A stretch of DNA of 64,000 nucleotides. It comes from Ichthyophis bannanicus (Eukaryota; Chordata; Amphibia; Gymnophiona; Ichthyophiidae). The first letter of the stretch is position 1. Each line of letters begins with the position of its first letter. Of this stretch, positions 31,081 through 42,775 are shown piece after piece. The notes beneath the pieces are model-generated. The model was not told the origin of the DNA. It saw only the letters and a program-made list of their open reading frames with translations, and did no database searches. The position numbers and the translations under genes were made by a program. The stretch spans positions 18,229,080 through 18,293,079 of the forward strand of contig CM066033.1 of assembly GCA_033557465.1 (NCBI GenBank). The letters run 5' to 3'.

Positions 31081-33317
31081 TTAGGCTAGCTTTAGTAGCA
31101 AACCTCGATCACATTGTGAATATTGAAATGTTTTTTCTCTAGTGTGTATTGTCTCATGAATTTGTAGACTACTTTTTTTCATGAAGCTTTTCTCACATTC
31201 AGAACATTTAAATGATTTCTCTCCAGTGTGCAGTCTCTCATGACGTTGTAGATCACTTTTTTGCGTGAAGCTTTTCTCACATTCAGAACATTTAAATGGT
31301 TTCTTTCCAGTGTGTATTCTCTCATGAATTTGTAGATTACTTTTATTCGTGAAGCTTTTCTCACATTCAGAACATTTAAATGGTTTCTCTCCAGTGTGTA
31401 TTCTCTCATGAATTTGTAGATTACTTTTTTGCGTGAAGCTTTTCTCACATTCAGAACATTTAAATGGTTTCTCTCCAGTGTGTATTCTCTCATGAATTTG
31501 TAGCTTAGATTTTTGCGTGAAGCTTTTCTCACATTCAGAACATTTAAATGGTTTCTCTCCAGTGTGCATTCTCTCATGACGTTGTAGATCACTTTTTCGC
31601 ATGAAGCTTTTCTCACATTCAGAACATTTAAATTGTTTCTCTCCAGTGTGTATTCTCTCATGAATTTGTAGGCCACTTTTATTCCTGAAGCTTTTCTCAC
31701 ATTCAGAACACTTAAATGGTTTCTCTTCAGTGTGCATTCTCTCATGACGTTGTAGATTACTTTTTTTCATGAAGCTTTTCTCACATTCAGAACATTTAAA
31801 TGGTTTCTCTCCAGTGTGTATTTTCTCATGAATTTGTAGACTTGTTTTATTCATGAAGCTTTTCTCACATTCAGAACATTTAAATGGTTTCTCTCCAGTG
31901 TGTATTCTCTCATGAATTTGTAGATTACTTTTTTGCGTGAAGCTTTTCTCACATTCAGAACATTTAAATGGTTTCTCTCCAGTGTGTATTCTCTCATGAA
32001 TTTGTAGATTACTTTTTTTCGTGAAGCTTTTCTCACATTCAGAACATTTAAATGGTTTCTCTCCAGTGTGTCTTCTCTCATGAATTTGTAGATTACTTTT
32101 TTTCGTGAAGCTTTTCTCACATTCAGAACATTTAAATGGTTTCTCTCCAGTGTGTATTCTCTCATGAATTTGTAGATTACTTTTTTTCGTGAAGCTTTTC
32201 TCACATTCAGAACATTTAAATGGTTTCTCTCCAGTGTGTATTCTCTCATGAATTTGTAGATTACTTTTTTGCGTGAAGCTGTTCTCACATTCAGAACATT
32301 TAAATGGTTTCTCTCCAGTGTGCAATCTCTCATGACGTTGTAGAACACGTTTTTGCGTGAAGCTTTTCTCACATTCAGAACATTTAAATGGTTTCTCTCC
32401 AGTGTGCAGTCTCTCATGACGTTGTAGATCACTTTTTTGCGTGAAGCTTTTCTCACATTCAGAACATTTAAATGGTTTCTTTCCAGTGTGTATTCTCTCA
32501 TGAATTTGTAGATTACTTTTTTGCATGAAGCTTTTCTCACATTCAGAACATTTAAATCGTTTCTCTCCTATGTGTGTTTTCTCATGAATTTGTAGACTAC
32601 TTTTATTCATGAAGCTTTTCTCACATTGTGAACATTGAAATGGTTTCTCTCCAGTGTGTATTTTTTCATGAAATTGTAGATTACCTTTTCGATTGAAGCT
32701 TTTGTGACATTCAGAACATTTAAATGGTTTCAGTCTACTATGAATTATTTCATGGCTTCTTTGATGTGATTTTGATTTAAAACATTTTCCACATTGAGAA
32801 CATTTAAAGAGGTTGTCTCTAGTGTGGTTTCTTTCATAAGTTCTTAAGTTAACTTTTTGATTGAAATTTTTATCACACTGCAAGAATTCAAATGGCTTCT
32901 GTGTTTTGAGAAATTTCTGATAAATTTTAAGTTGTGACCTGTGTGTAAAACATTTTTTACTTTCTGTACCCTGGAACGGCTTGACTTGACTATGAAACAG
33001 TTTTTCTGCTGTCAGGTTTGGCTTGTTAGTGCATCTTTCTTCACATGCTGTACCTTTAAATGGTTTCACTTCTTCATTAAGTCTCTTACTTTGTTCAAAA
33101 TGTGGACACTGATTGGAATTATCCTCTTTTTCAGTGTATGTGCTGGGTCTCTCTCTTTTTTGAGCTTTTTCTTTCCCTCTTGGCAATGTTACTCTACCGA
33201 TACCTTCTTCACAGTCAGCTGAAGGATCTGTTCTGGAGGGGTCCCTCTGTTTCCATTTCTTCCTCTGTTGCCCATTAAACATTTCCATTCTCTCACTGTT
33301 ATGTCTGGATCCATTAC
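31081..33317 (-). CDS. C2H2 zinc-finger protein, terminal exon with about 20 fingers
   Basis: This is the only largely intact host coding exon. The open frame (735 codons from the ATG at 33288) is preceded by an in-frame extension to a splice acceptor, TATATTCAATAG, giving an exon start at 33317. Upstream exons, which in this family often encode a KRAB-type domain, are not visible. Residues 1-150 form a charged linker ([24 protein letters not shown]). From about residue 165, 20 canonical fingers follow in 28-residue units with TGEKP linkers, nearly all [10 protein letters not shown](T/M)xKSxLQ(I/R)HERxH. A degenerate finger stands at each end. Helix positions are mostly Q or K at -1, S at 2, N or D at 3, and I or R at 6. 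It is probably a nuclear DNA-binding regulator. The C-terminus looks truncated: after FQYSQCD the phase changes and the frame ends. Confidence 0.85.
31150..32830 (-). repeat. 84-bp tandem repeat array (zinc-finger units)
   Basis: Twenty units of 84 bp, each one finger plus linker, are nearly identical in the middle of the array. Units at about 31890-32290 differ by only a few bases. Such uniformity indicates recent unit duplication or gene conversion. Divergent units are at the outer edges. Confidence 0.9.
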
Positions 33318-33319
33318 CT

Positions 33320-33660
33320 ATTGAATATAAGTGAAAGTAAGATCACTAATTTTACAGCTATAGAGAAGGACACAGATAATGAATTATCCCCATAGAATTC
33401 TTCAAAGATATTTGCTGGGCTAAGGAGCCATACAGTATAAAAGAAATGGGAGCTGGTTTTGCTTGTAGACTGGTACAAGTCAGAAATAGCACATGAAGAG
33501 AGAAGAACAGACCACTGGATTTCATCCTACTGGTTCTGGGTGTCTCATCCTCACCTCTAGCCTCCGCCCTGAATCCCTTCACTCACATTACAGCTACTAA
33601 AGTCCACTGAGAATTTGCGAAAGACTCTGCAACTCCCAGATGGACTAGTTATATTCATAG
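33320..33660. other. Upstream intron of the zinc-finger gene
   Basis: This is the sequence 5' of the zinc-finger exon acceptor on the minus strand. A short pyrimidine-rich stretch precedes the acceptor. No further exon was recognised before the CR1 tail at 33661. Confidence 0.5.
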
Positions 33661-35425
33661 GAACATAAGAAATGCCATACTAGGTCAGACCAAGATCCAT
33701 CAAGCCCAGTATCCTGTTTCCAACAGTGGCCAATCCAAGTTACAAGTACCTAGCAGTTTCCCAAAAAGACATACAGGTTCCAGAATGCTTGTATTGGGGC
33801 AAGCAGTGCATTACCCGGGTCTCCTTTGTTAATGGTTTATGGATCTTTCCTCCAGGAATTTGTCCAAAACGTTTTCAAACCCAGCTACACGAGCAGCTTT
33901 TAGTACATCCTCCAGTAATGAATTCTAGAGTTTGATTACGTGTTAAATGAAACAATATTTCCTCTTATTAGTCTTAAACGGGTTACACCATAGCTTCATT
34001 GCATGTCCCCTAGTCTTTCTACTTTTTGATGGCGTAAAGAATTGATCTACGTTTACCTGTTCCACTCTATTCATTAATTTATAGACCTCTATCATATCTC
34101 CCCTCAGCCGACTGTTTTCTAGGTTGAAGAGCCCTAAGCTTTTAAACTTCTCCTCATATTCAAGGTGTGGTCGCACCATGGAACGACAAAGAGGCATTAT
34201 AATATTCTTTGTTTTATTCTCCATGCCTTGCCTTATGATTCCTAGCATCTTAGTTGGCTTCCTGGCTGCTACTGCACACTGGGCGGAGGATTTCAATGTG
34301 CTATCCACGATGACACCTAAATCTTTTTCCCAGGTGGTGGTTCCTAATGTGAAACCTTACATCATGTAACTTTAGTTTGGCTTTTTCTTTCCTAGGTGCA
34401 TAACTTTGCATGTGTCCACATTAAATTTCATCTGACATTTGAACGTCCAGTCTTCCAATTTATCAAGGTCCTCTTGAAATTTTTCACAATCCTCTTGGAT
34501 TTTAACAACTTTGATTAATTTTGGGTCATCTACAAATTTGACTCCCTCACTTGTTATTCCCATTTCCAGGTAATTTATAAATATGTTAAAAAGCAGCAGA
34601 CCCATCACAGATCCCTGTGGTACTGCATTATTCACCTTTCTCCATTGAGAAAATTAGCCATTCAGCCTATCTTCTGCTTTCTATCTTTTAACCAGTTCCT
34701 GATCCACAATAATACACTACCTCCTATCCCATGACTTTTTAACTTCAACAAGAGTCTCTCATGAGGGACCTTGTCAAAGGCTTTCTGAAAATACAGATAC
34801 ACTATTGACTGGCTCATCTTTGTCTACCTGTTTATTTACACCTTCAAAAAAAATATAACAGGTTAGTACAACAAGACGTTCCTTGGCTAAAGCCATGTTG
34901 GCCTTCTCCCATTAAACCATGACTATCTACCTGTTCAGTAATTTTGTTTTTTATAATGGTTTCTACCATTTTGCCGGCAACTGACATCAGGCTCACCAGC
35001 CTGTAATTTCCCGGATCACCCCTGGAACCCTTTTCAAAAATTGGCGTTACATTGGCTATTCTCCAATTTTCAGGTACTACAGATTACTAATAGTAGGTCT
35101 ACAGTCTCATATTTCAGTTCTTTCAACACCCTCGGATGTATACCATCCAGTCCAGGTAATTTGCTACTCTTTATCAAATAGTTGCAATATACCTTCATGA
35201 TTTATTGCTATTTCTTTCAAATCTTCTGATGTATCATCTTTAAATACAATTTCACTCATGGGTACCTTCCCTACATCTTCTTCAGTAAAGACCGAAGCAA
35301 AGACTTCATTCAGTTTCTCCGCTATGACTATGTCCCCTCTTAATGCCCCTTTTACCCTTCTATCATCTAATGGTCTAACTGACTCTGTCCCAGGTTTTTG
35401 CTATGAATGTACTTGAGAAAGTCTT

Positions 35426-36051
35426 CACTATCAGGGTCGTCCATTCCTGCTATTCGTTCCCTCTGCCGACTCCGACTAATTTCCCTGCATTTTGTATGGG
35501 ACGGTTAGATGGGGGTGGCGTGAGGGCGGGAAGTGGCCCCTGATATACAGAGCCGATTCCAATGTCGGCCCCATATGTCCGGGGCCGCCAGACTGTACGG
35601 GGAACTTATTCCACCTCTGAGATAGAATAAGTTCCCCTAATCGGCAGGGAACAGCAGGCCTGGGCATTGAAAGAAGTAGGAGGGGGTAGAGGAGATTCCC
35701 CACAGACCGAACCTGGCCTTGGGGCGCCAGATTGGGGGTTGGGCTGCGGGGAATGCAAAATCTGTTTGGGGGCCAGGGATCACGGTTCTTGAATGGAGAC
35801 ACGGTGCCATAGCACCTGGACGTCATGGTGCCACGGCTCCATTCAGGAGCCCTGACTGAGTTATCCGGGCAAGGCCTCTATGTGCAGGCTGACTGGGATC
35901 GAGGTCCCGTCCTGCACATACAGGCCAGTACGCAATTCTGATCCCACAGGGCTAGACGTGCCCCACATGATCAGAATCATGGCTAACTCTCTGTGTCCGA
36001 TTCCGAGCAGGCACACAGAGGGCCAGGACATCCAGGATGGAATCGGGCCCT
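35426..36051. mobile_element. Small non-autonomous DNA element (MITE-like) in CR1
   Basis: CR1 sequence breaks at GTCTTCACTAT and resumes at TATGCGTTTTTGCTTTCAC. The inserted 0.6 kb begins CAGGGTCGTCCATTCC and ends ATGGAATCGGGCCC, a partly inverted pair. TAT (or CTAT) is present on both sides. Internally, GGAACTTATTC and GAATAAGTTCC form a hairpin near 35600. No coding was seen. The superfamily is uncertain. Confidence 0.55.
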
Positions 36052-36180
36052 ATGCGTTTTTGCTTTCACAGCAAGCTTCTTCTCAAATTCTCTCTTTGCC
36101 GGCCTTATCAATTACTTGCATCTAACTTGCCAGTGCTTATGTTTCCAGTTTTCATCTTTTGCCTCCTTTTTCTATTTCCT

Positions 36181-36851
36181 GGACTATTACATGGACCACC
36201 CAAACAATCAGACCCCTACAGATGGCACAAAATTCTGCTGCCCGCATCATCACCGGATCATAAATTCCTCCCTCCCCCCGAGCCAACTGCATTGGCTTCC
36301 GATCGCCTCCAGGATCAAATTCAAAATAGATCTCAACATATACAAGATCCAGCACAACTTGTCCCCTGACATTCTCGTCAACATGAACACAAGCACAAGA
36401 CCCAGACGACGTAACAGAGTGGAAACCATTCAGACCTCTAGCATCTACTCTAAAACCACCCAATCCACATCTGCAAGAGCATTATCACTAGCAGTACCGG
36501 CCCTCTGGAACTCCCTTCCATATGACCTGAGAGCCACCACTGATGCCAAAGTCTTCAGGAAGAAACTGAAAACTTATCTTTTCATAGAACACTACGGAGC
36601 CGTCACTTAATGCACAACTCCCCCTCCTCCCATTGACCCCTCCCCCCAACAAAATCAGCTGACTCAAATCATGACATTTGTAAATATTGTATATACGCCT
36701 CTTTGTAAATAAGTTGCTATCAAGAACCTCCCGCATGTCCCCAACCCCACACGACTATGTAATGTATAACTGCCATGTATCATGTTTTTTTATCATGTAA
36801 ACCGCTTTGATTATAGGACAAGGCAGTATATAAAACCTGTTAAATAAATAC
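36181..36851 (+). mobile_element. L2-like LINE 3' end with tail
   Basis: A 5'-truncated insertion into CR1 is flanked by ATTTCCT (36174-36180 and 36852-36858). It encodes the ORF2 C-terminus: LHWLPIASRIKFKIDLNIYK, SARALSLAVPALWNSLPYDL and FRKKLKTYLFIEHYG, with the stop at 36608-36610. The 3' UTR ends with AAACCGCTTTGATTATAGGA, GGCAGTATATAAAACC and (AAATA)n. The tail is almost the same as that of the SINE at 2546-2840, making this L2 family the likely source of its transposition machinery. Confidence 0.88.
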
Positions 36852-38339
36852 ATTTCCTGAAAGATGTTTTTTTTTTTTGCTACAACAGCCTCTTTGACCT
36901 CACCTTAAAACCATGCTGGCAGGTTTCTGGACTTCTTTTCACTTTTCTTAAAGCCTGGAATATAGCTGGTCTGGGCTTCCAAGATAGTATTTTTAAAACA
37001 ACACCCATGCTTGATGTAAATTTTTAACCTTTACTGCTGCTCCTTTTTAGCTTTTTTCTTGACTATTTCTCTCATTTTATCATAGTTTCCCTTTTGAAAG
37101 TTAAAAGGCAGTACTGTGGATTTCCCTGCTGTCCTTCTTCCATTTATTAAATCAAACGCGATCACGCTATGATCACTATTGCCAAGTGTCCCCAACATCC
37201 TTATCTCTTGCACCAGATCTTGGGTTCCACTAAGGACTAGGTCCAAAATGGCTTCCCTTCTTGTCGGTTAATTAACCAGCTGCTCCAAGAGGCAGTCATG
37301 TATTTCATCTAGAAACTTTATCTCCCTAGCATGTCCTGCCATGACAGTGACCCAGTTGATACCAGGGTAAATGAAATCACCTACAATTATTACTGCATTG
37401 TAACTTTTGTTAGCTTCCCTAATTTCTTTGAGCATTTCATCATCTATCTGTTCATTCTGACCAGGTCGGTAGTACACCCCCAATGCCATCGCCTTCCTCT
37501 TTTTACACGGCATTTTAAATCAATAGAGGTTCTATAGTGTATTTTCTTTCCTGCAAAATTTTAATCCTGTGTGACTCAATGCCCTCTCTAACAGAGTAGA
37601 TAAAATGGGTGGAAGGGTTGCGCTCTGTCATTATGATATAATTTGTACCCAATATCACAATGTCCCACTGACTGATATCTCAGAGATCAGATAGGAGGAG
37701 GAAAATCATATCTAACCTCTCATTCTTAAGCGTCCCTCCAGTCCAGTCCCTTTTCTCTGGGTGTGCTCCCATTCCAGCAGCTTGGAGACTGAGTACGTCA
37801 TCTTTTTGATGACACTGGAGTATATATATACCACTGGCACCTCCCATCAGCTCCAGTATACTCAGTCTCCAAGCAGTTAGGGAGCAGTAAGCCAGGAGAT
37901 TAGGCTTACTGGAGAGACATTTAGGAAGATAAGTTCCTTTAGTTTCTTTAATTATTTTTATCTTGGGTCTCCCTTTTAGACAGGCAGGCAGGTGTGTGAA
38001 CAAGAGTGAGAGAGGGACCCCCTGCCCCCCCCCCCCCCCACCTTCTCCTTTGCCCTGTTAAACGTTCCGGCAGAGCAGGAGGAGGCTTCTTGGGAGTTTG
38101 TCAGTGCCTGGCGGTTCCCGATCTCTGCTAGAGTGAGGAGCCATCTTGCAGTTTAATTTAACTGCCAGGGCTGCCTGCTCTTCCGTTCTGCTGCAGTGCT
38201 GAAGCCCTCGCGGCTGCTGAGCACGCGGGCGGAGCAGCATCGCCAGGGGAGTCTGCTCTAAGAAGCCACAAGGAAAGAAACAGCTGAGCAGAGAGCCATG
38301 GCGGCAGACCACATGGAAAAGTAGAACACACAGTCGCCG

Positions 38340-39340
38340 GCCACATGTTAGGTTGGAGGCTCATGAGGAGGAGTCCTCGGACTGGGAAAGGGAGGAGGAC
38401 GAGGAGGAGCTCAAAGAGGGCGAGATTCCGGAGGAGAAACAGGCCAGGATTGTTCGGGTGTTCCGCCGAGAATAGTTGCCGGCGTTCATCAGTGAGTCCT
38501 TGAAGACCCTCAATATCTCCGCAGGCATCTCAGCGGAGGAGGAGGCATTGGAGTATCCATTTATTCAGGCAGTTAGGAAGTCACAAAAAGTCTTCCCAGT
38601 TCACCGAGTGGTTTGTCAGATGATCCAGGAGGAGTGGGACCAGCCGGAGTCTGGCTTAAGGGGAGTGCGGTCCATGTGGCAATTATACCCCTTGCCGGAA
38701 CACGAGAGAGATTTACTTCGGTCCCTAGGGTGGACGCGGCCATGTCGGCAATTACCAAGAAGACAACCATCCCTGATGAGGCAGCGCGGCCCTTAAGGAT
38801 GCCCAGGACAGAAAGCTAGTCACGTTATTAAACAAGCCTTTGACATCAATGCCCTGGCTCTCCAGGCATTCGTGTGCAGGGCTTGGGTGGCCAGGGCTTG
38901 CCTTCGATGGTCTCAGCAGCTCCAGCTGCTGAGTGACCTCCCTGCTTATCAGGAGTCTGGCGAAGAATATGGCTTCAGTGGTGGCAGCCTGTCGCTATCT
39001 GTGGCTCCGCAACTGGGCGGCAGATGGTTCCTCTAAGGCTCGACTCAGCAAGCTCGCATTCAAGGGAAAGCTTTTGTTTGGGAAGGACCTGGACAAACTG
39101 GTTAAGGAGCTAGGAGAATCTAAGGGAGGCAGGCTCCCAGAGGATAGACCAAAACAGAGTCACATCCCCGCGCCTGCACTGTCTCAGCCGTGTGACTTTC
39201 GTAAGTTTCGGTCAGCTCGTGCAACACCCTTTCAGAGGGGACGCTTTCCCGCGAAAGGACAGAATTTCCAGGGGTTTCAGGGGGCAGGAAGGGGATTAGG
39301 GGTCTCTTCCTCCACCTCGGGTCCTAGGAAGCCACAATGA
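38340..39340 (+). pseudogene. DIRS element 2 ORF1 (Gag-like), broken
   Basis: Pieces in alternate phases read VFPVHRVVCQMIQEEWDQPE (38476-38796), SVPRVDAAMSAITKKTTIPD (38613-38819) and ASVVAACRYLWLRNWAADG (38933-39340). The last runs into a Gly/Arg/Gln-rich end (FQRGRFPAKGQNFQGFQG). This order matches vertebrate DIRS ORF1, including the basic C-terminus expected for RNA binding. Two or more frame changes are needed to read it through. Confidence 0.72.
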
Positions 39341-39491
39341 AGCGAGGGGGACCCTGGCCAGCTGGTGGAGAGGGGGGCGCCTGCGGCAGATTTTTCTCTG
39401 CTTGGATTGGGTCACTTCCAATCAATGGGTTCTGGAGATGGTTTGAGAGGGGTATGCCCTCGAACTGGCAAAACCAATCCCCCCATCGTTT

Positions 39492-40836
39492 GTGCAGTCA
39501 CCTTGCACAGCCCTGTCCAAGGCCTCCGCAGTAAAGGAAACATTGGTGCAGCTTCTGCTCCTGCGAGCGGTCGTGCCAGTTCCCAAAAGCCAGTGCGGCT
39601 GCAATTGGTACTACATTTATTTTGTGGTTCCCAAAAAGGAGGGTTCCTTCCGTCCGATTCTCGACCTCAAAGGAGTCAATCATTGTCTCAGGGTTCCTCA
39701 CTTTTCCATGGAAACCCTGAGGTTGGTAATACTGGCAGTATGGAAGGGAGAGTTTCTAACGTCTCTCGACCTCACGGAGGCGTATCTCCACATTCCCATC
39801 CGCTAGTCACACCTACAGTTCCTGCTGTTTGCGGTACTTATGGGACACTTTCAGTTTCAGGCATTACTGTTCGGACTGGTGACGATGCCTCGTACCTTTA
39901 CCAAGGTGATGATCCTAGTGGCAGCGGCTCTTCGCAAAGAAGGGATCCTGGTCCACCCGTACCTCAACGACTGGTTAATCCACACCAAGTCCAAGGAGGA
40001 GAGTGTAGAGGCAACAACCAAGGTAGTCAATCTCTTGAGGAGCCGGGGGTGGGTAATCAACTTGTCCAAGAGCAGATTGGTTCCCTCCCAGGAGATCAAG
40101 TATCTCGGGGCAAGGTTCGACACCCGCTTAGGCAAGGTGTTCTTGTCAGTTCAGAGGACGAGGGAGCTTTGGCGTCTGGTGGGTCAGCTTCTGGCCATGA
40201 GGACGCCCACCGCTTGGCATTATCTCCAAGTTCTGGGGACCATGGCGGCGACGATCAAGCTCGTACCCTGGACGAGGGCCCACATGAGACTGCTCCAGTG
40301 ATCTCTTCTCCGTCACTGGTCTCATCAGCATCAGCCTTTGTCCACGGTGCTACCATGTCCTCCGGTGACCATTAGAGCCCTGGACTGGTGGCTCCAGCCA
40401 GGGAAGCTGGAGCAGGGGATGCCTCTTGAGTCCCTGCGGTGCATTCAGTTGATGATAGATGCCAGTCTGGTCAGCTGGGGGGGCTCACTGCGAGGGGCAC
40501 TTTGCCCAGGAGGCTTGGTGGTCAATAAAAAGGGTAGAAATGCGAGCAGTAGCACTGGCGCTCAGAGCGTTCGAGCGCTAGGTCTGACAGAAGGCAGTCC
40601 AGGTGTTCTCGGACAATGTCACTACGTGGCCTATATCATTCAGCAAGAGCAGTCCTCTCCTGGAGGAGGAGGCAGAGCGGCTGCTTGATTGGGCCGAGGT
40701 CAATCTCCAGGCTTTGTCGGCGGTGCATGTAGCCGGGATAGAGAATGTCACTGTGGACTACTTGAGACGGTTCAAGGTGGATCATGGAGAATGGGAACTC
40801 TGTCGGGAAGTGTTTGACCAGGTGGTACACCGGTGA
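39492..40836 (+). pseudogene. DIRS element 2 reverse transcriptase / RNase H
   Basis: In one phase from 39492, RT blocks appear in order: VVPVPKSQCGCNWYYIYFVVPKK, then GSFRPILDLKGVNH, FLTSLDLTEAYLHIPI (first catalytic Asp), HFQFQALLFGLVTMPRTFTK and VHPYLNDWLIH. The last should be YLDDWLI; here the first catalytic Asp is Asn. In-frame stops lie at 39804-39806 and 40299-40301. RNase H begins at IQLMIDASLVSWGGSLRG near 40445, and later a phase change gives VFSDNVTTW. It ends with VAGIENVTVDYLRRF. In DIRS elements this enzyme pair makes the circular DNA intermediate. Confidence 0.85.
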
Positions 40837-41039
40837 GGTCCACCCATCATGGACCTCATGGCAAGATGGGGATCGGCCAAAGCAAGCCGCTTCTTCAGCA
40901 GAAGAAAGGAAAGGATTCGGAGGGCCTAGATGCTCTCGTTCAGAGATGGCCCTCGGAGGGGCTTTTGTATGCATTTCCTCTATGGGTCCTCCAGAGCGTA
41001 GAAGCCCATCCGAGACTGGTAGTTCTGATAGCCCTGGAT

Positions 41040-42757
41040 TGACCACAGAGGCCATGATATGCCGACCTCGTGAGGCTACTGGCCGATTGCCCCTGGTGAT
41101 ATCCGGTGAGAGACAACCTCCTAATTCAGGGTCCAGTCTGGATGCCGCAGGTGGCTCAATTCTCGCTTACAGCTTGGCTCTTGAAAGGGCAAAGCTGCAA
41201 AAACGTGAGTACTCCAGGATAATGATCACAACCTTACTAAATGTGCAGAAGCGTTCGACCTGTCTCTCATAAGAACATACGATATGCCATACTGGGTCAA
41301 GCCAAAGTCCATCAAGACCAGTATCCTGTTTCCAACAGTGGCCAATCTAGGTCATACTGACCTAGCAGTTTCCCCAAAAGACACAGGTTCCACAATGCTT
41401 GTATTCTGGTTAAGCATTGATATCCTGGGTCCCCTTTTAATAAAGGTTTATGGACCTTTCCTCCAGGAACTTATTATTTTCTTTTATTTATTTATTTATT
41501 TTTATTTATTTAACATTTTTATATACCGCACTATTTATCATCAGCGCGGTTTACATAGAACAATAAAACATCAGATAAGATACATATTATCTGTTTATAC
41601 ATGGAACAGGAAGAAAAACTTGGATAACCGGGGTAATTGTATTTATCTTAAATAGTTTACCCTGTAGCTTCATTGCATGTCCCCTAGTCTTTCTATATTC
41701 TGATAATGTAAACAATGAATCTACGTTTACCCATTCCTCTCTGTTCATTAATTTATAGACTTCTATCATATCTCCCCTTAGCCGTCTCTTATGTGAGAGT
41801 CTGGTGCATCTTTGAGGGCTGGTGTGTGGTCCGGGGAAAAAGAGGCCTATGGCGGTCTCTGTGCTGGACGTCTTGGACTTACAGGCCGGGTTTCAGAAAG
41901 GCCTGGCTGCCAGTTCCTTAAGAGTGCAGCTAGCAGCTATTGCCTGTTACCGGGGTAAGGTTCAAGGTAAGTCACTAGGGGTACACCCAGACGTCGGGCA
42001 GGTCTTTTAAGTGGTGAGAGGTTTACAGCCTCAGCAAAGATCCTCACTTCCTCCTTGTGACCTCAATCTCGTGCTTAACGCACTAGCTGGGAATCCCTTT
42101 GAGCTGATAGGGCGAGCCTCCCTGAAGGACTTGACCCTCAAAACAGTGTTTTTGGTCGCGATCTGTTTAGCTAGACGTATTTCGGAACTCCGGGCACTTT
42201 CATGTCGGCCTCCATGCATGAGCTTTTTCAAGGAAAAGGTGGTCCTGCGGATGGTACCTTCCTTTTTGCCTAAAGTAGTCTCCCCCTTTCATTTGAATAA
42301 ACCGGTTTCTCTTCCGGCCTACTCAAAGGAGTAGCGCAGGACAATGGATGCTCGTTTGCACCGACTGGATGTGTGCAGGGTCCTGAAGCACTATATTGAC
42401 AGGATGATGGCGTTTCGTAGATCAATTTGTTTGTTTGTCTTGTTTGGGGGACCACAGAAAGAGGAGGCGGCAGCCAAGGCTTCAATTTCCAGATGGATTA
42501 AGGAAGCCATTGCTTCGGCGTACATTCTGAAAAGAAGACCCATGCCGGGGGTTTTCAGGGCTCATTCTACGCGAGCGCAGGCAGCCTCGTGGGTGGAATT
42601 CAGTCTGGTTCCGCTGCTAGACATCTGTAGGGTGGCTACGTGGGCCTACCTGCATACATTCACCAAGTACTTTCGCTTAGATGGTCAAGCAGCCAGAGAT
42701 GCTGAGGTTAGAGGAGCGGCTCTTCGGTCCGGTATCACGTGTCCCTCCCATTCTTGA
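41040..42757 (+). pseudogene. DIRS element 2 tyrosine recombinase, split by CR1
   Basis: The N-terminal part ends at NVQKRSTCLS just before the CR1 insertion at 41272. It resumes after 41790 with YVRVWCIFEGWC. Then come CDLNLVLNALAGNPFE, FLVAICLARRISELRALS (catalytic Arg), SFLPKVVSPFHLNKPVSLP, FRAHSTRAQAASW (catalytic HxxR) and ICRVATWAYLHTFTKYFRLD, whose Tyr is the likely nucleophile. The essential residues all survive. Stop codons at about 42010 and 42334 and the insertion disable it. Confidence 0.85.
41272..41790 (-). mobile_element. CR1 3' fragment inside the DIRS recombinase
   Basis: It starts with the CR1 tail (AAGAACATACGATATGCCATACTGG) and ends in the coding part ([21 protein letters not shown] on the minus strand). 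Internal CR1 sequence is missing and replaced at about 41474-41641 by an L2-type tail in reverse orientation: (TTTA)n, then TATACCGCACTATTTATCAT and GCGGTTTACATAG. So two events are stacked within 520 bases. Confidence 0.8.
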
Positions 42758-42775
42758 AATGCTCTGTTACATCCC

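Noticed and set aside
31179..32540. Minus-strand open frames repeating [12 protein letters not shown]
   Set aside because: They are the 84-bp zinc-finger repeat read in a second phase. Any repeat whose unit is a multiple of three and lacks stops in that phase gives such a frame.
31150..32830. Regular 84-bp array considered as a CRISPR or satellite
   Set aside because: The units encode complete C2H2 fingers in one open frame. There are no spacers, and the genome is eukaryotic.
39365..40375. A 336-codon plus-strand open frame overlapping the DIRS RT
   Set aside because: It lies out of phase with clear RT motifs, its product is Ser/Gly/Pro-rich without motifs, and GC-rich composition explains its length.
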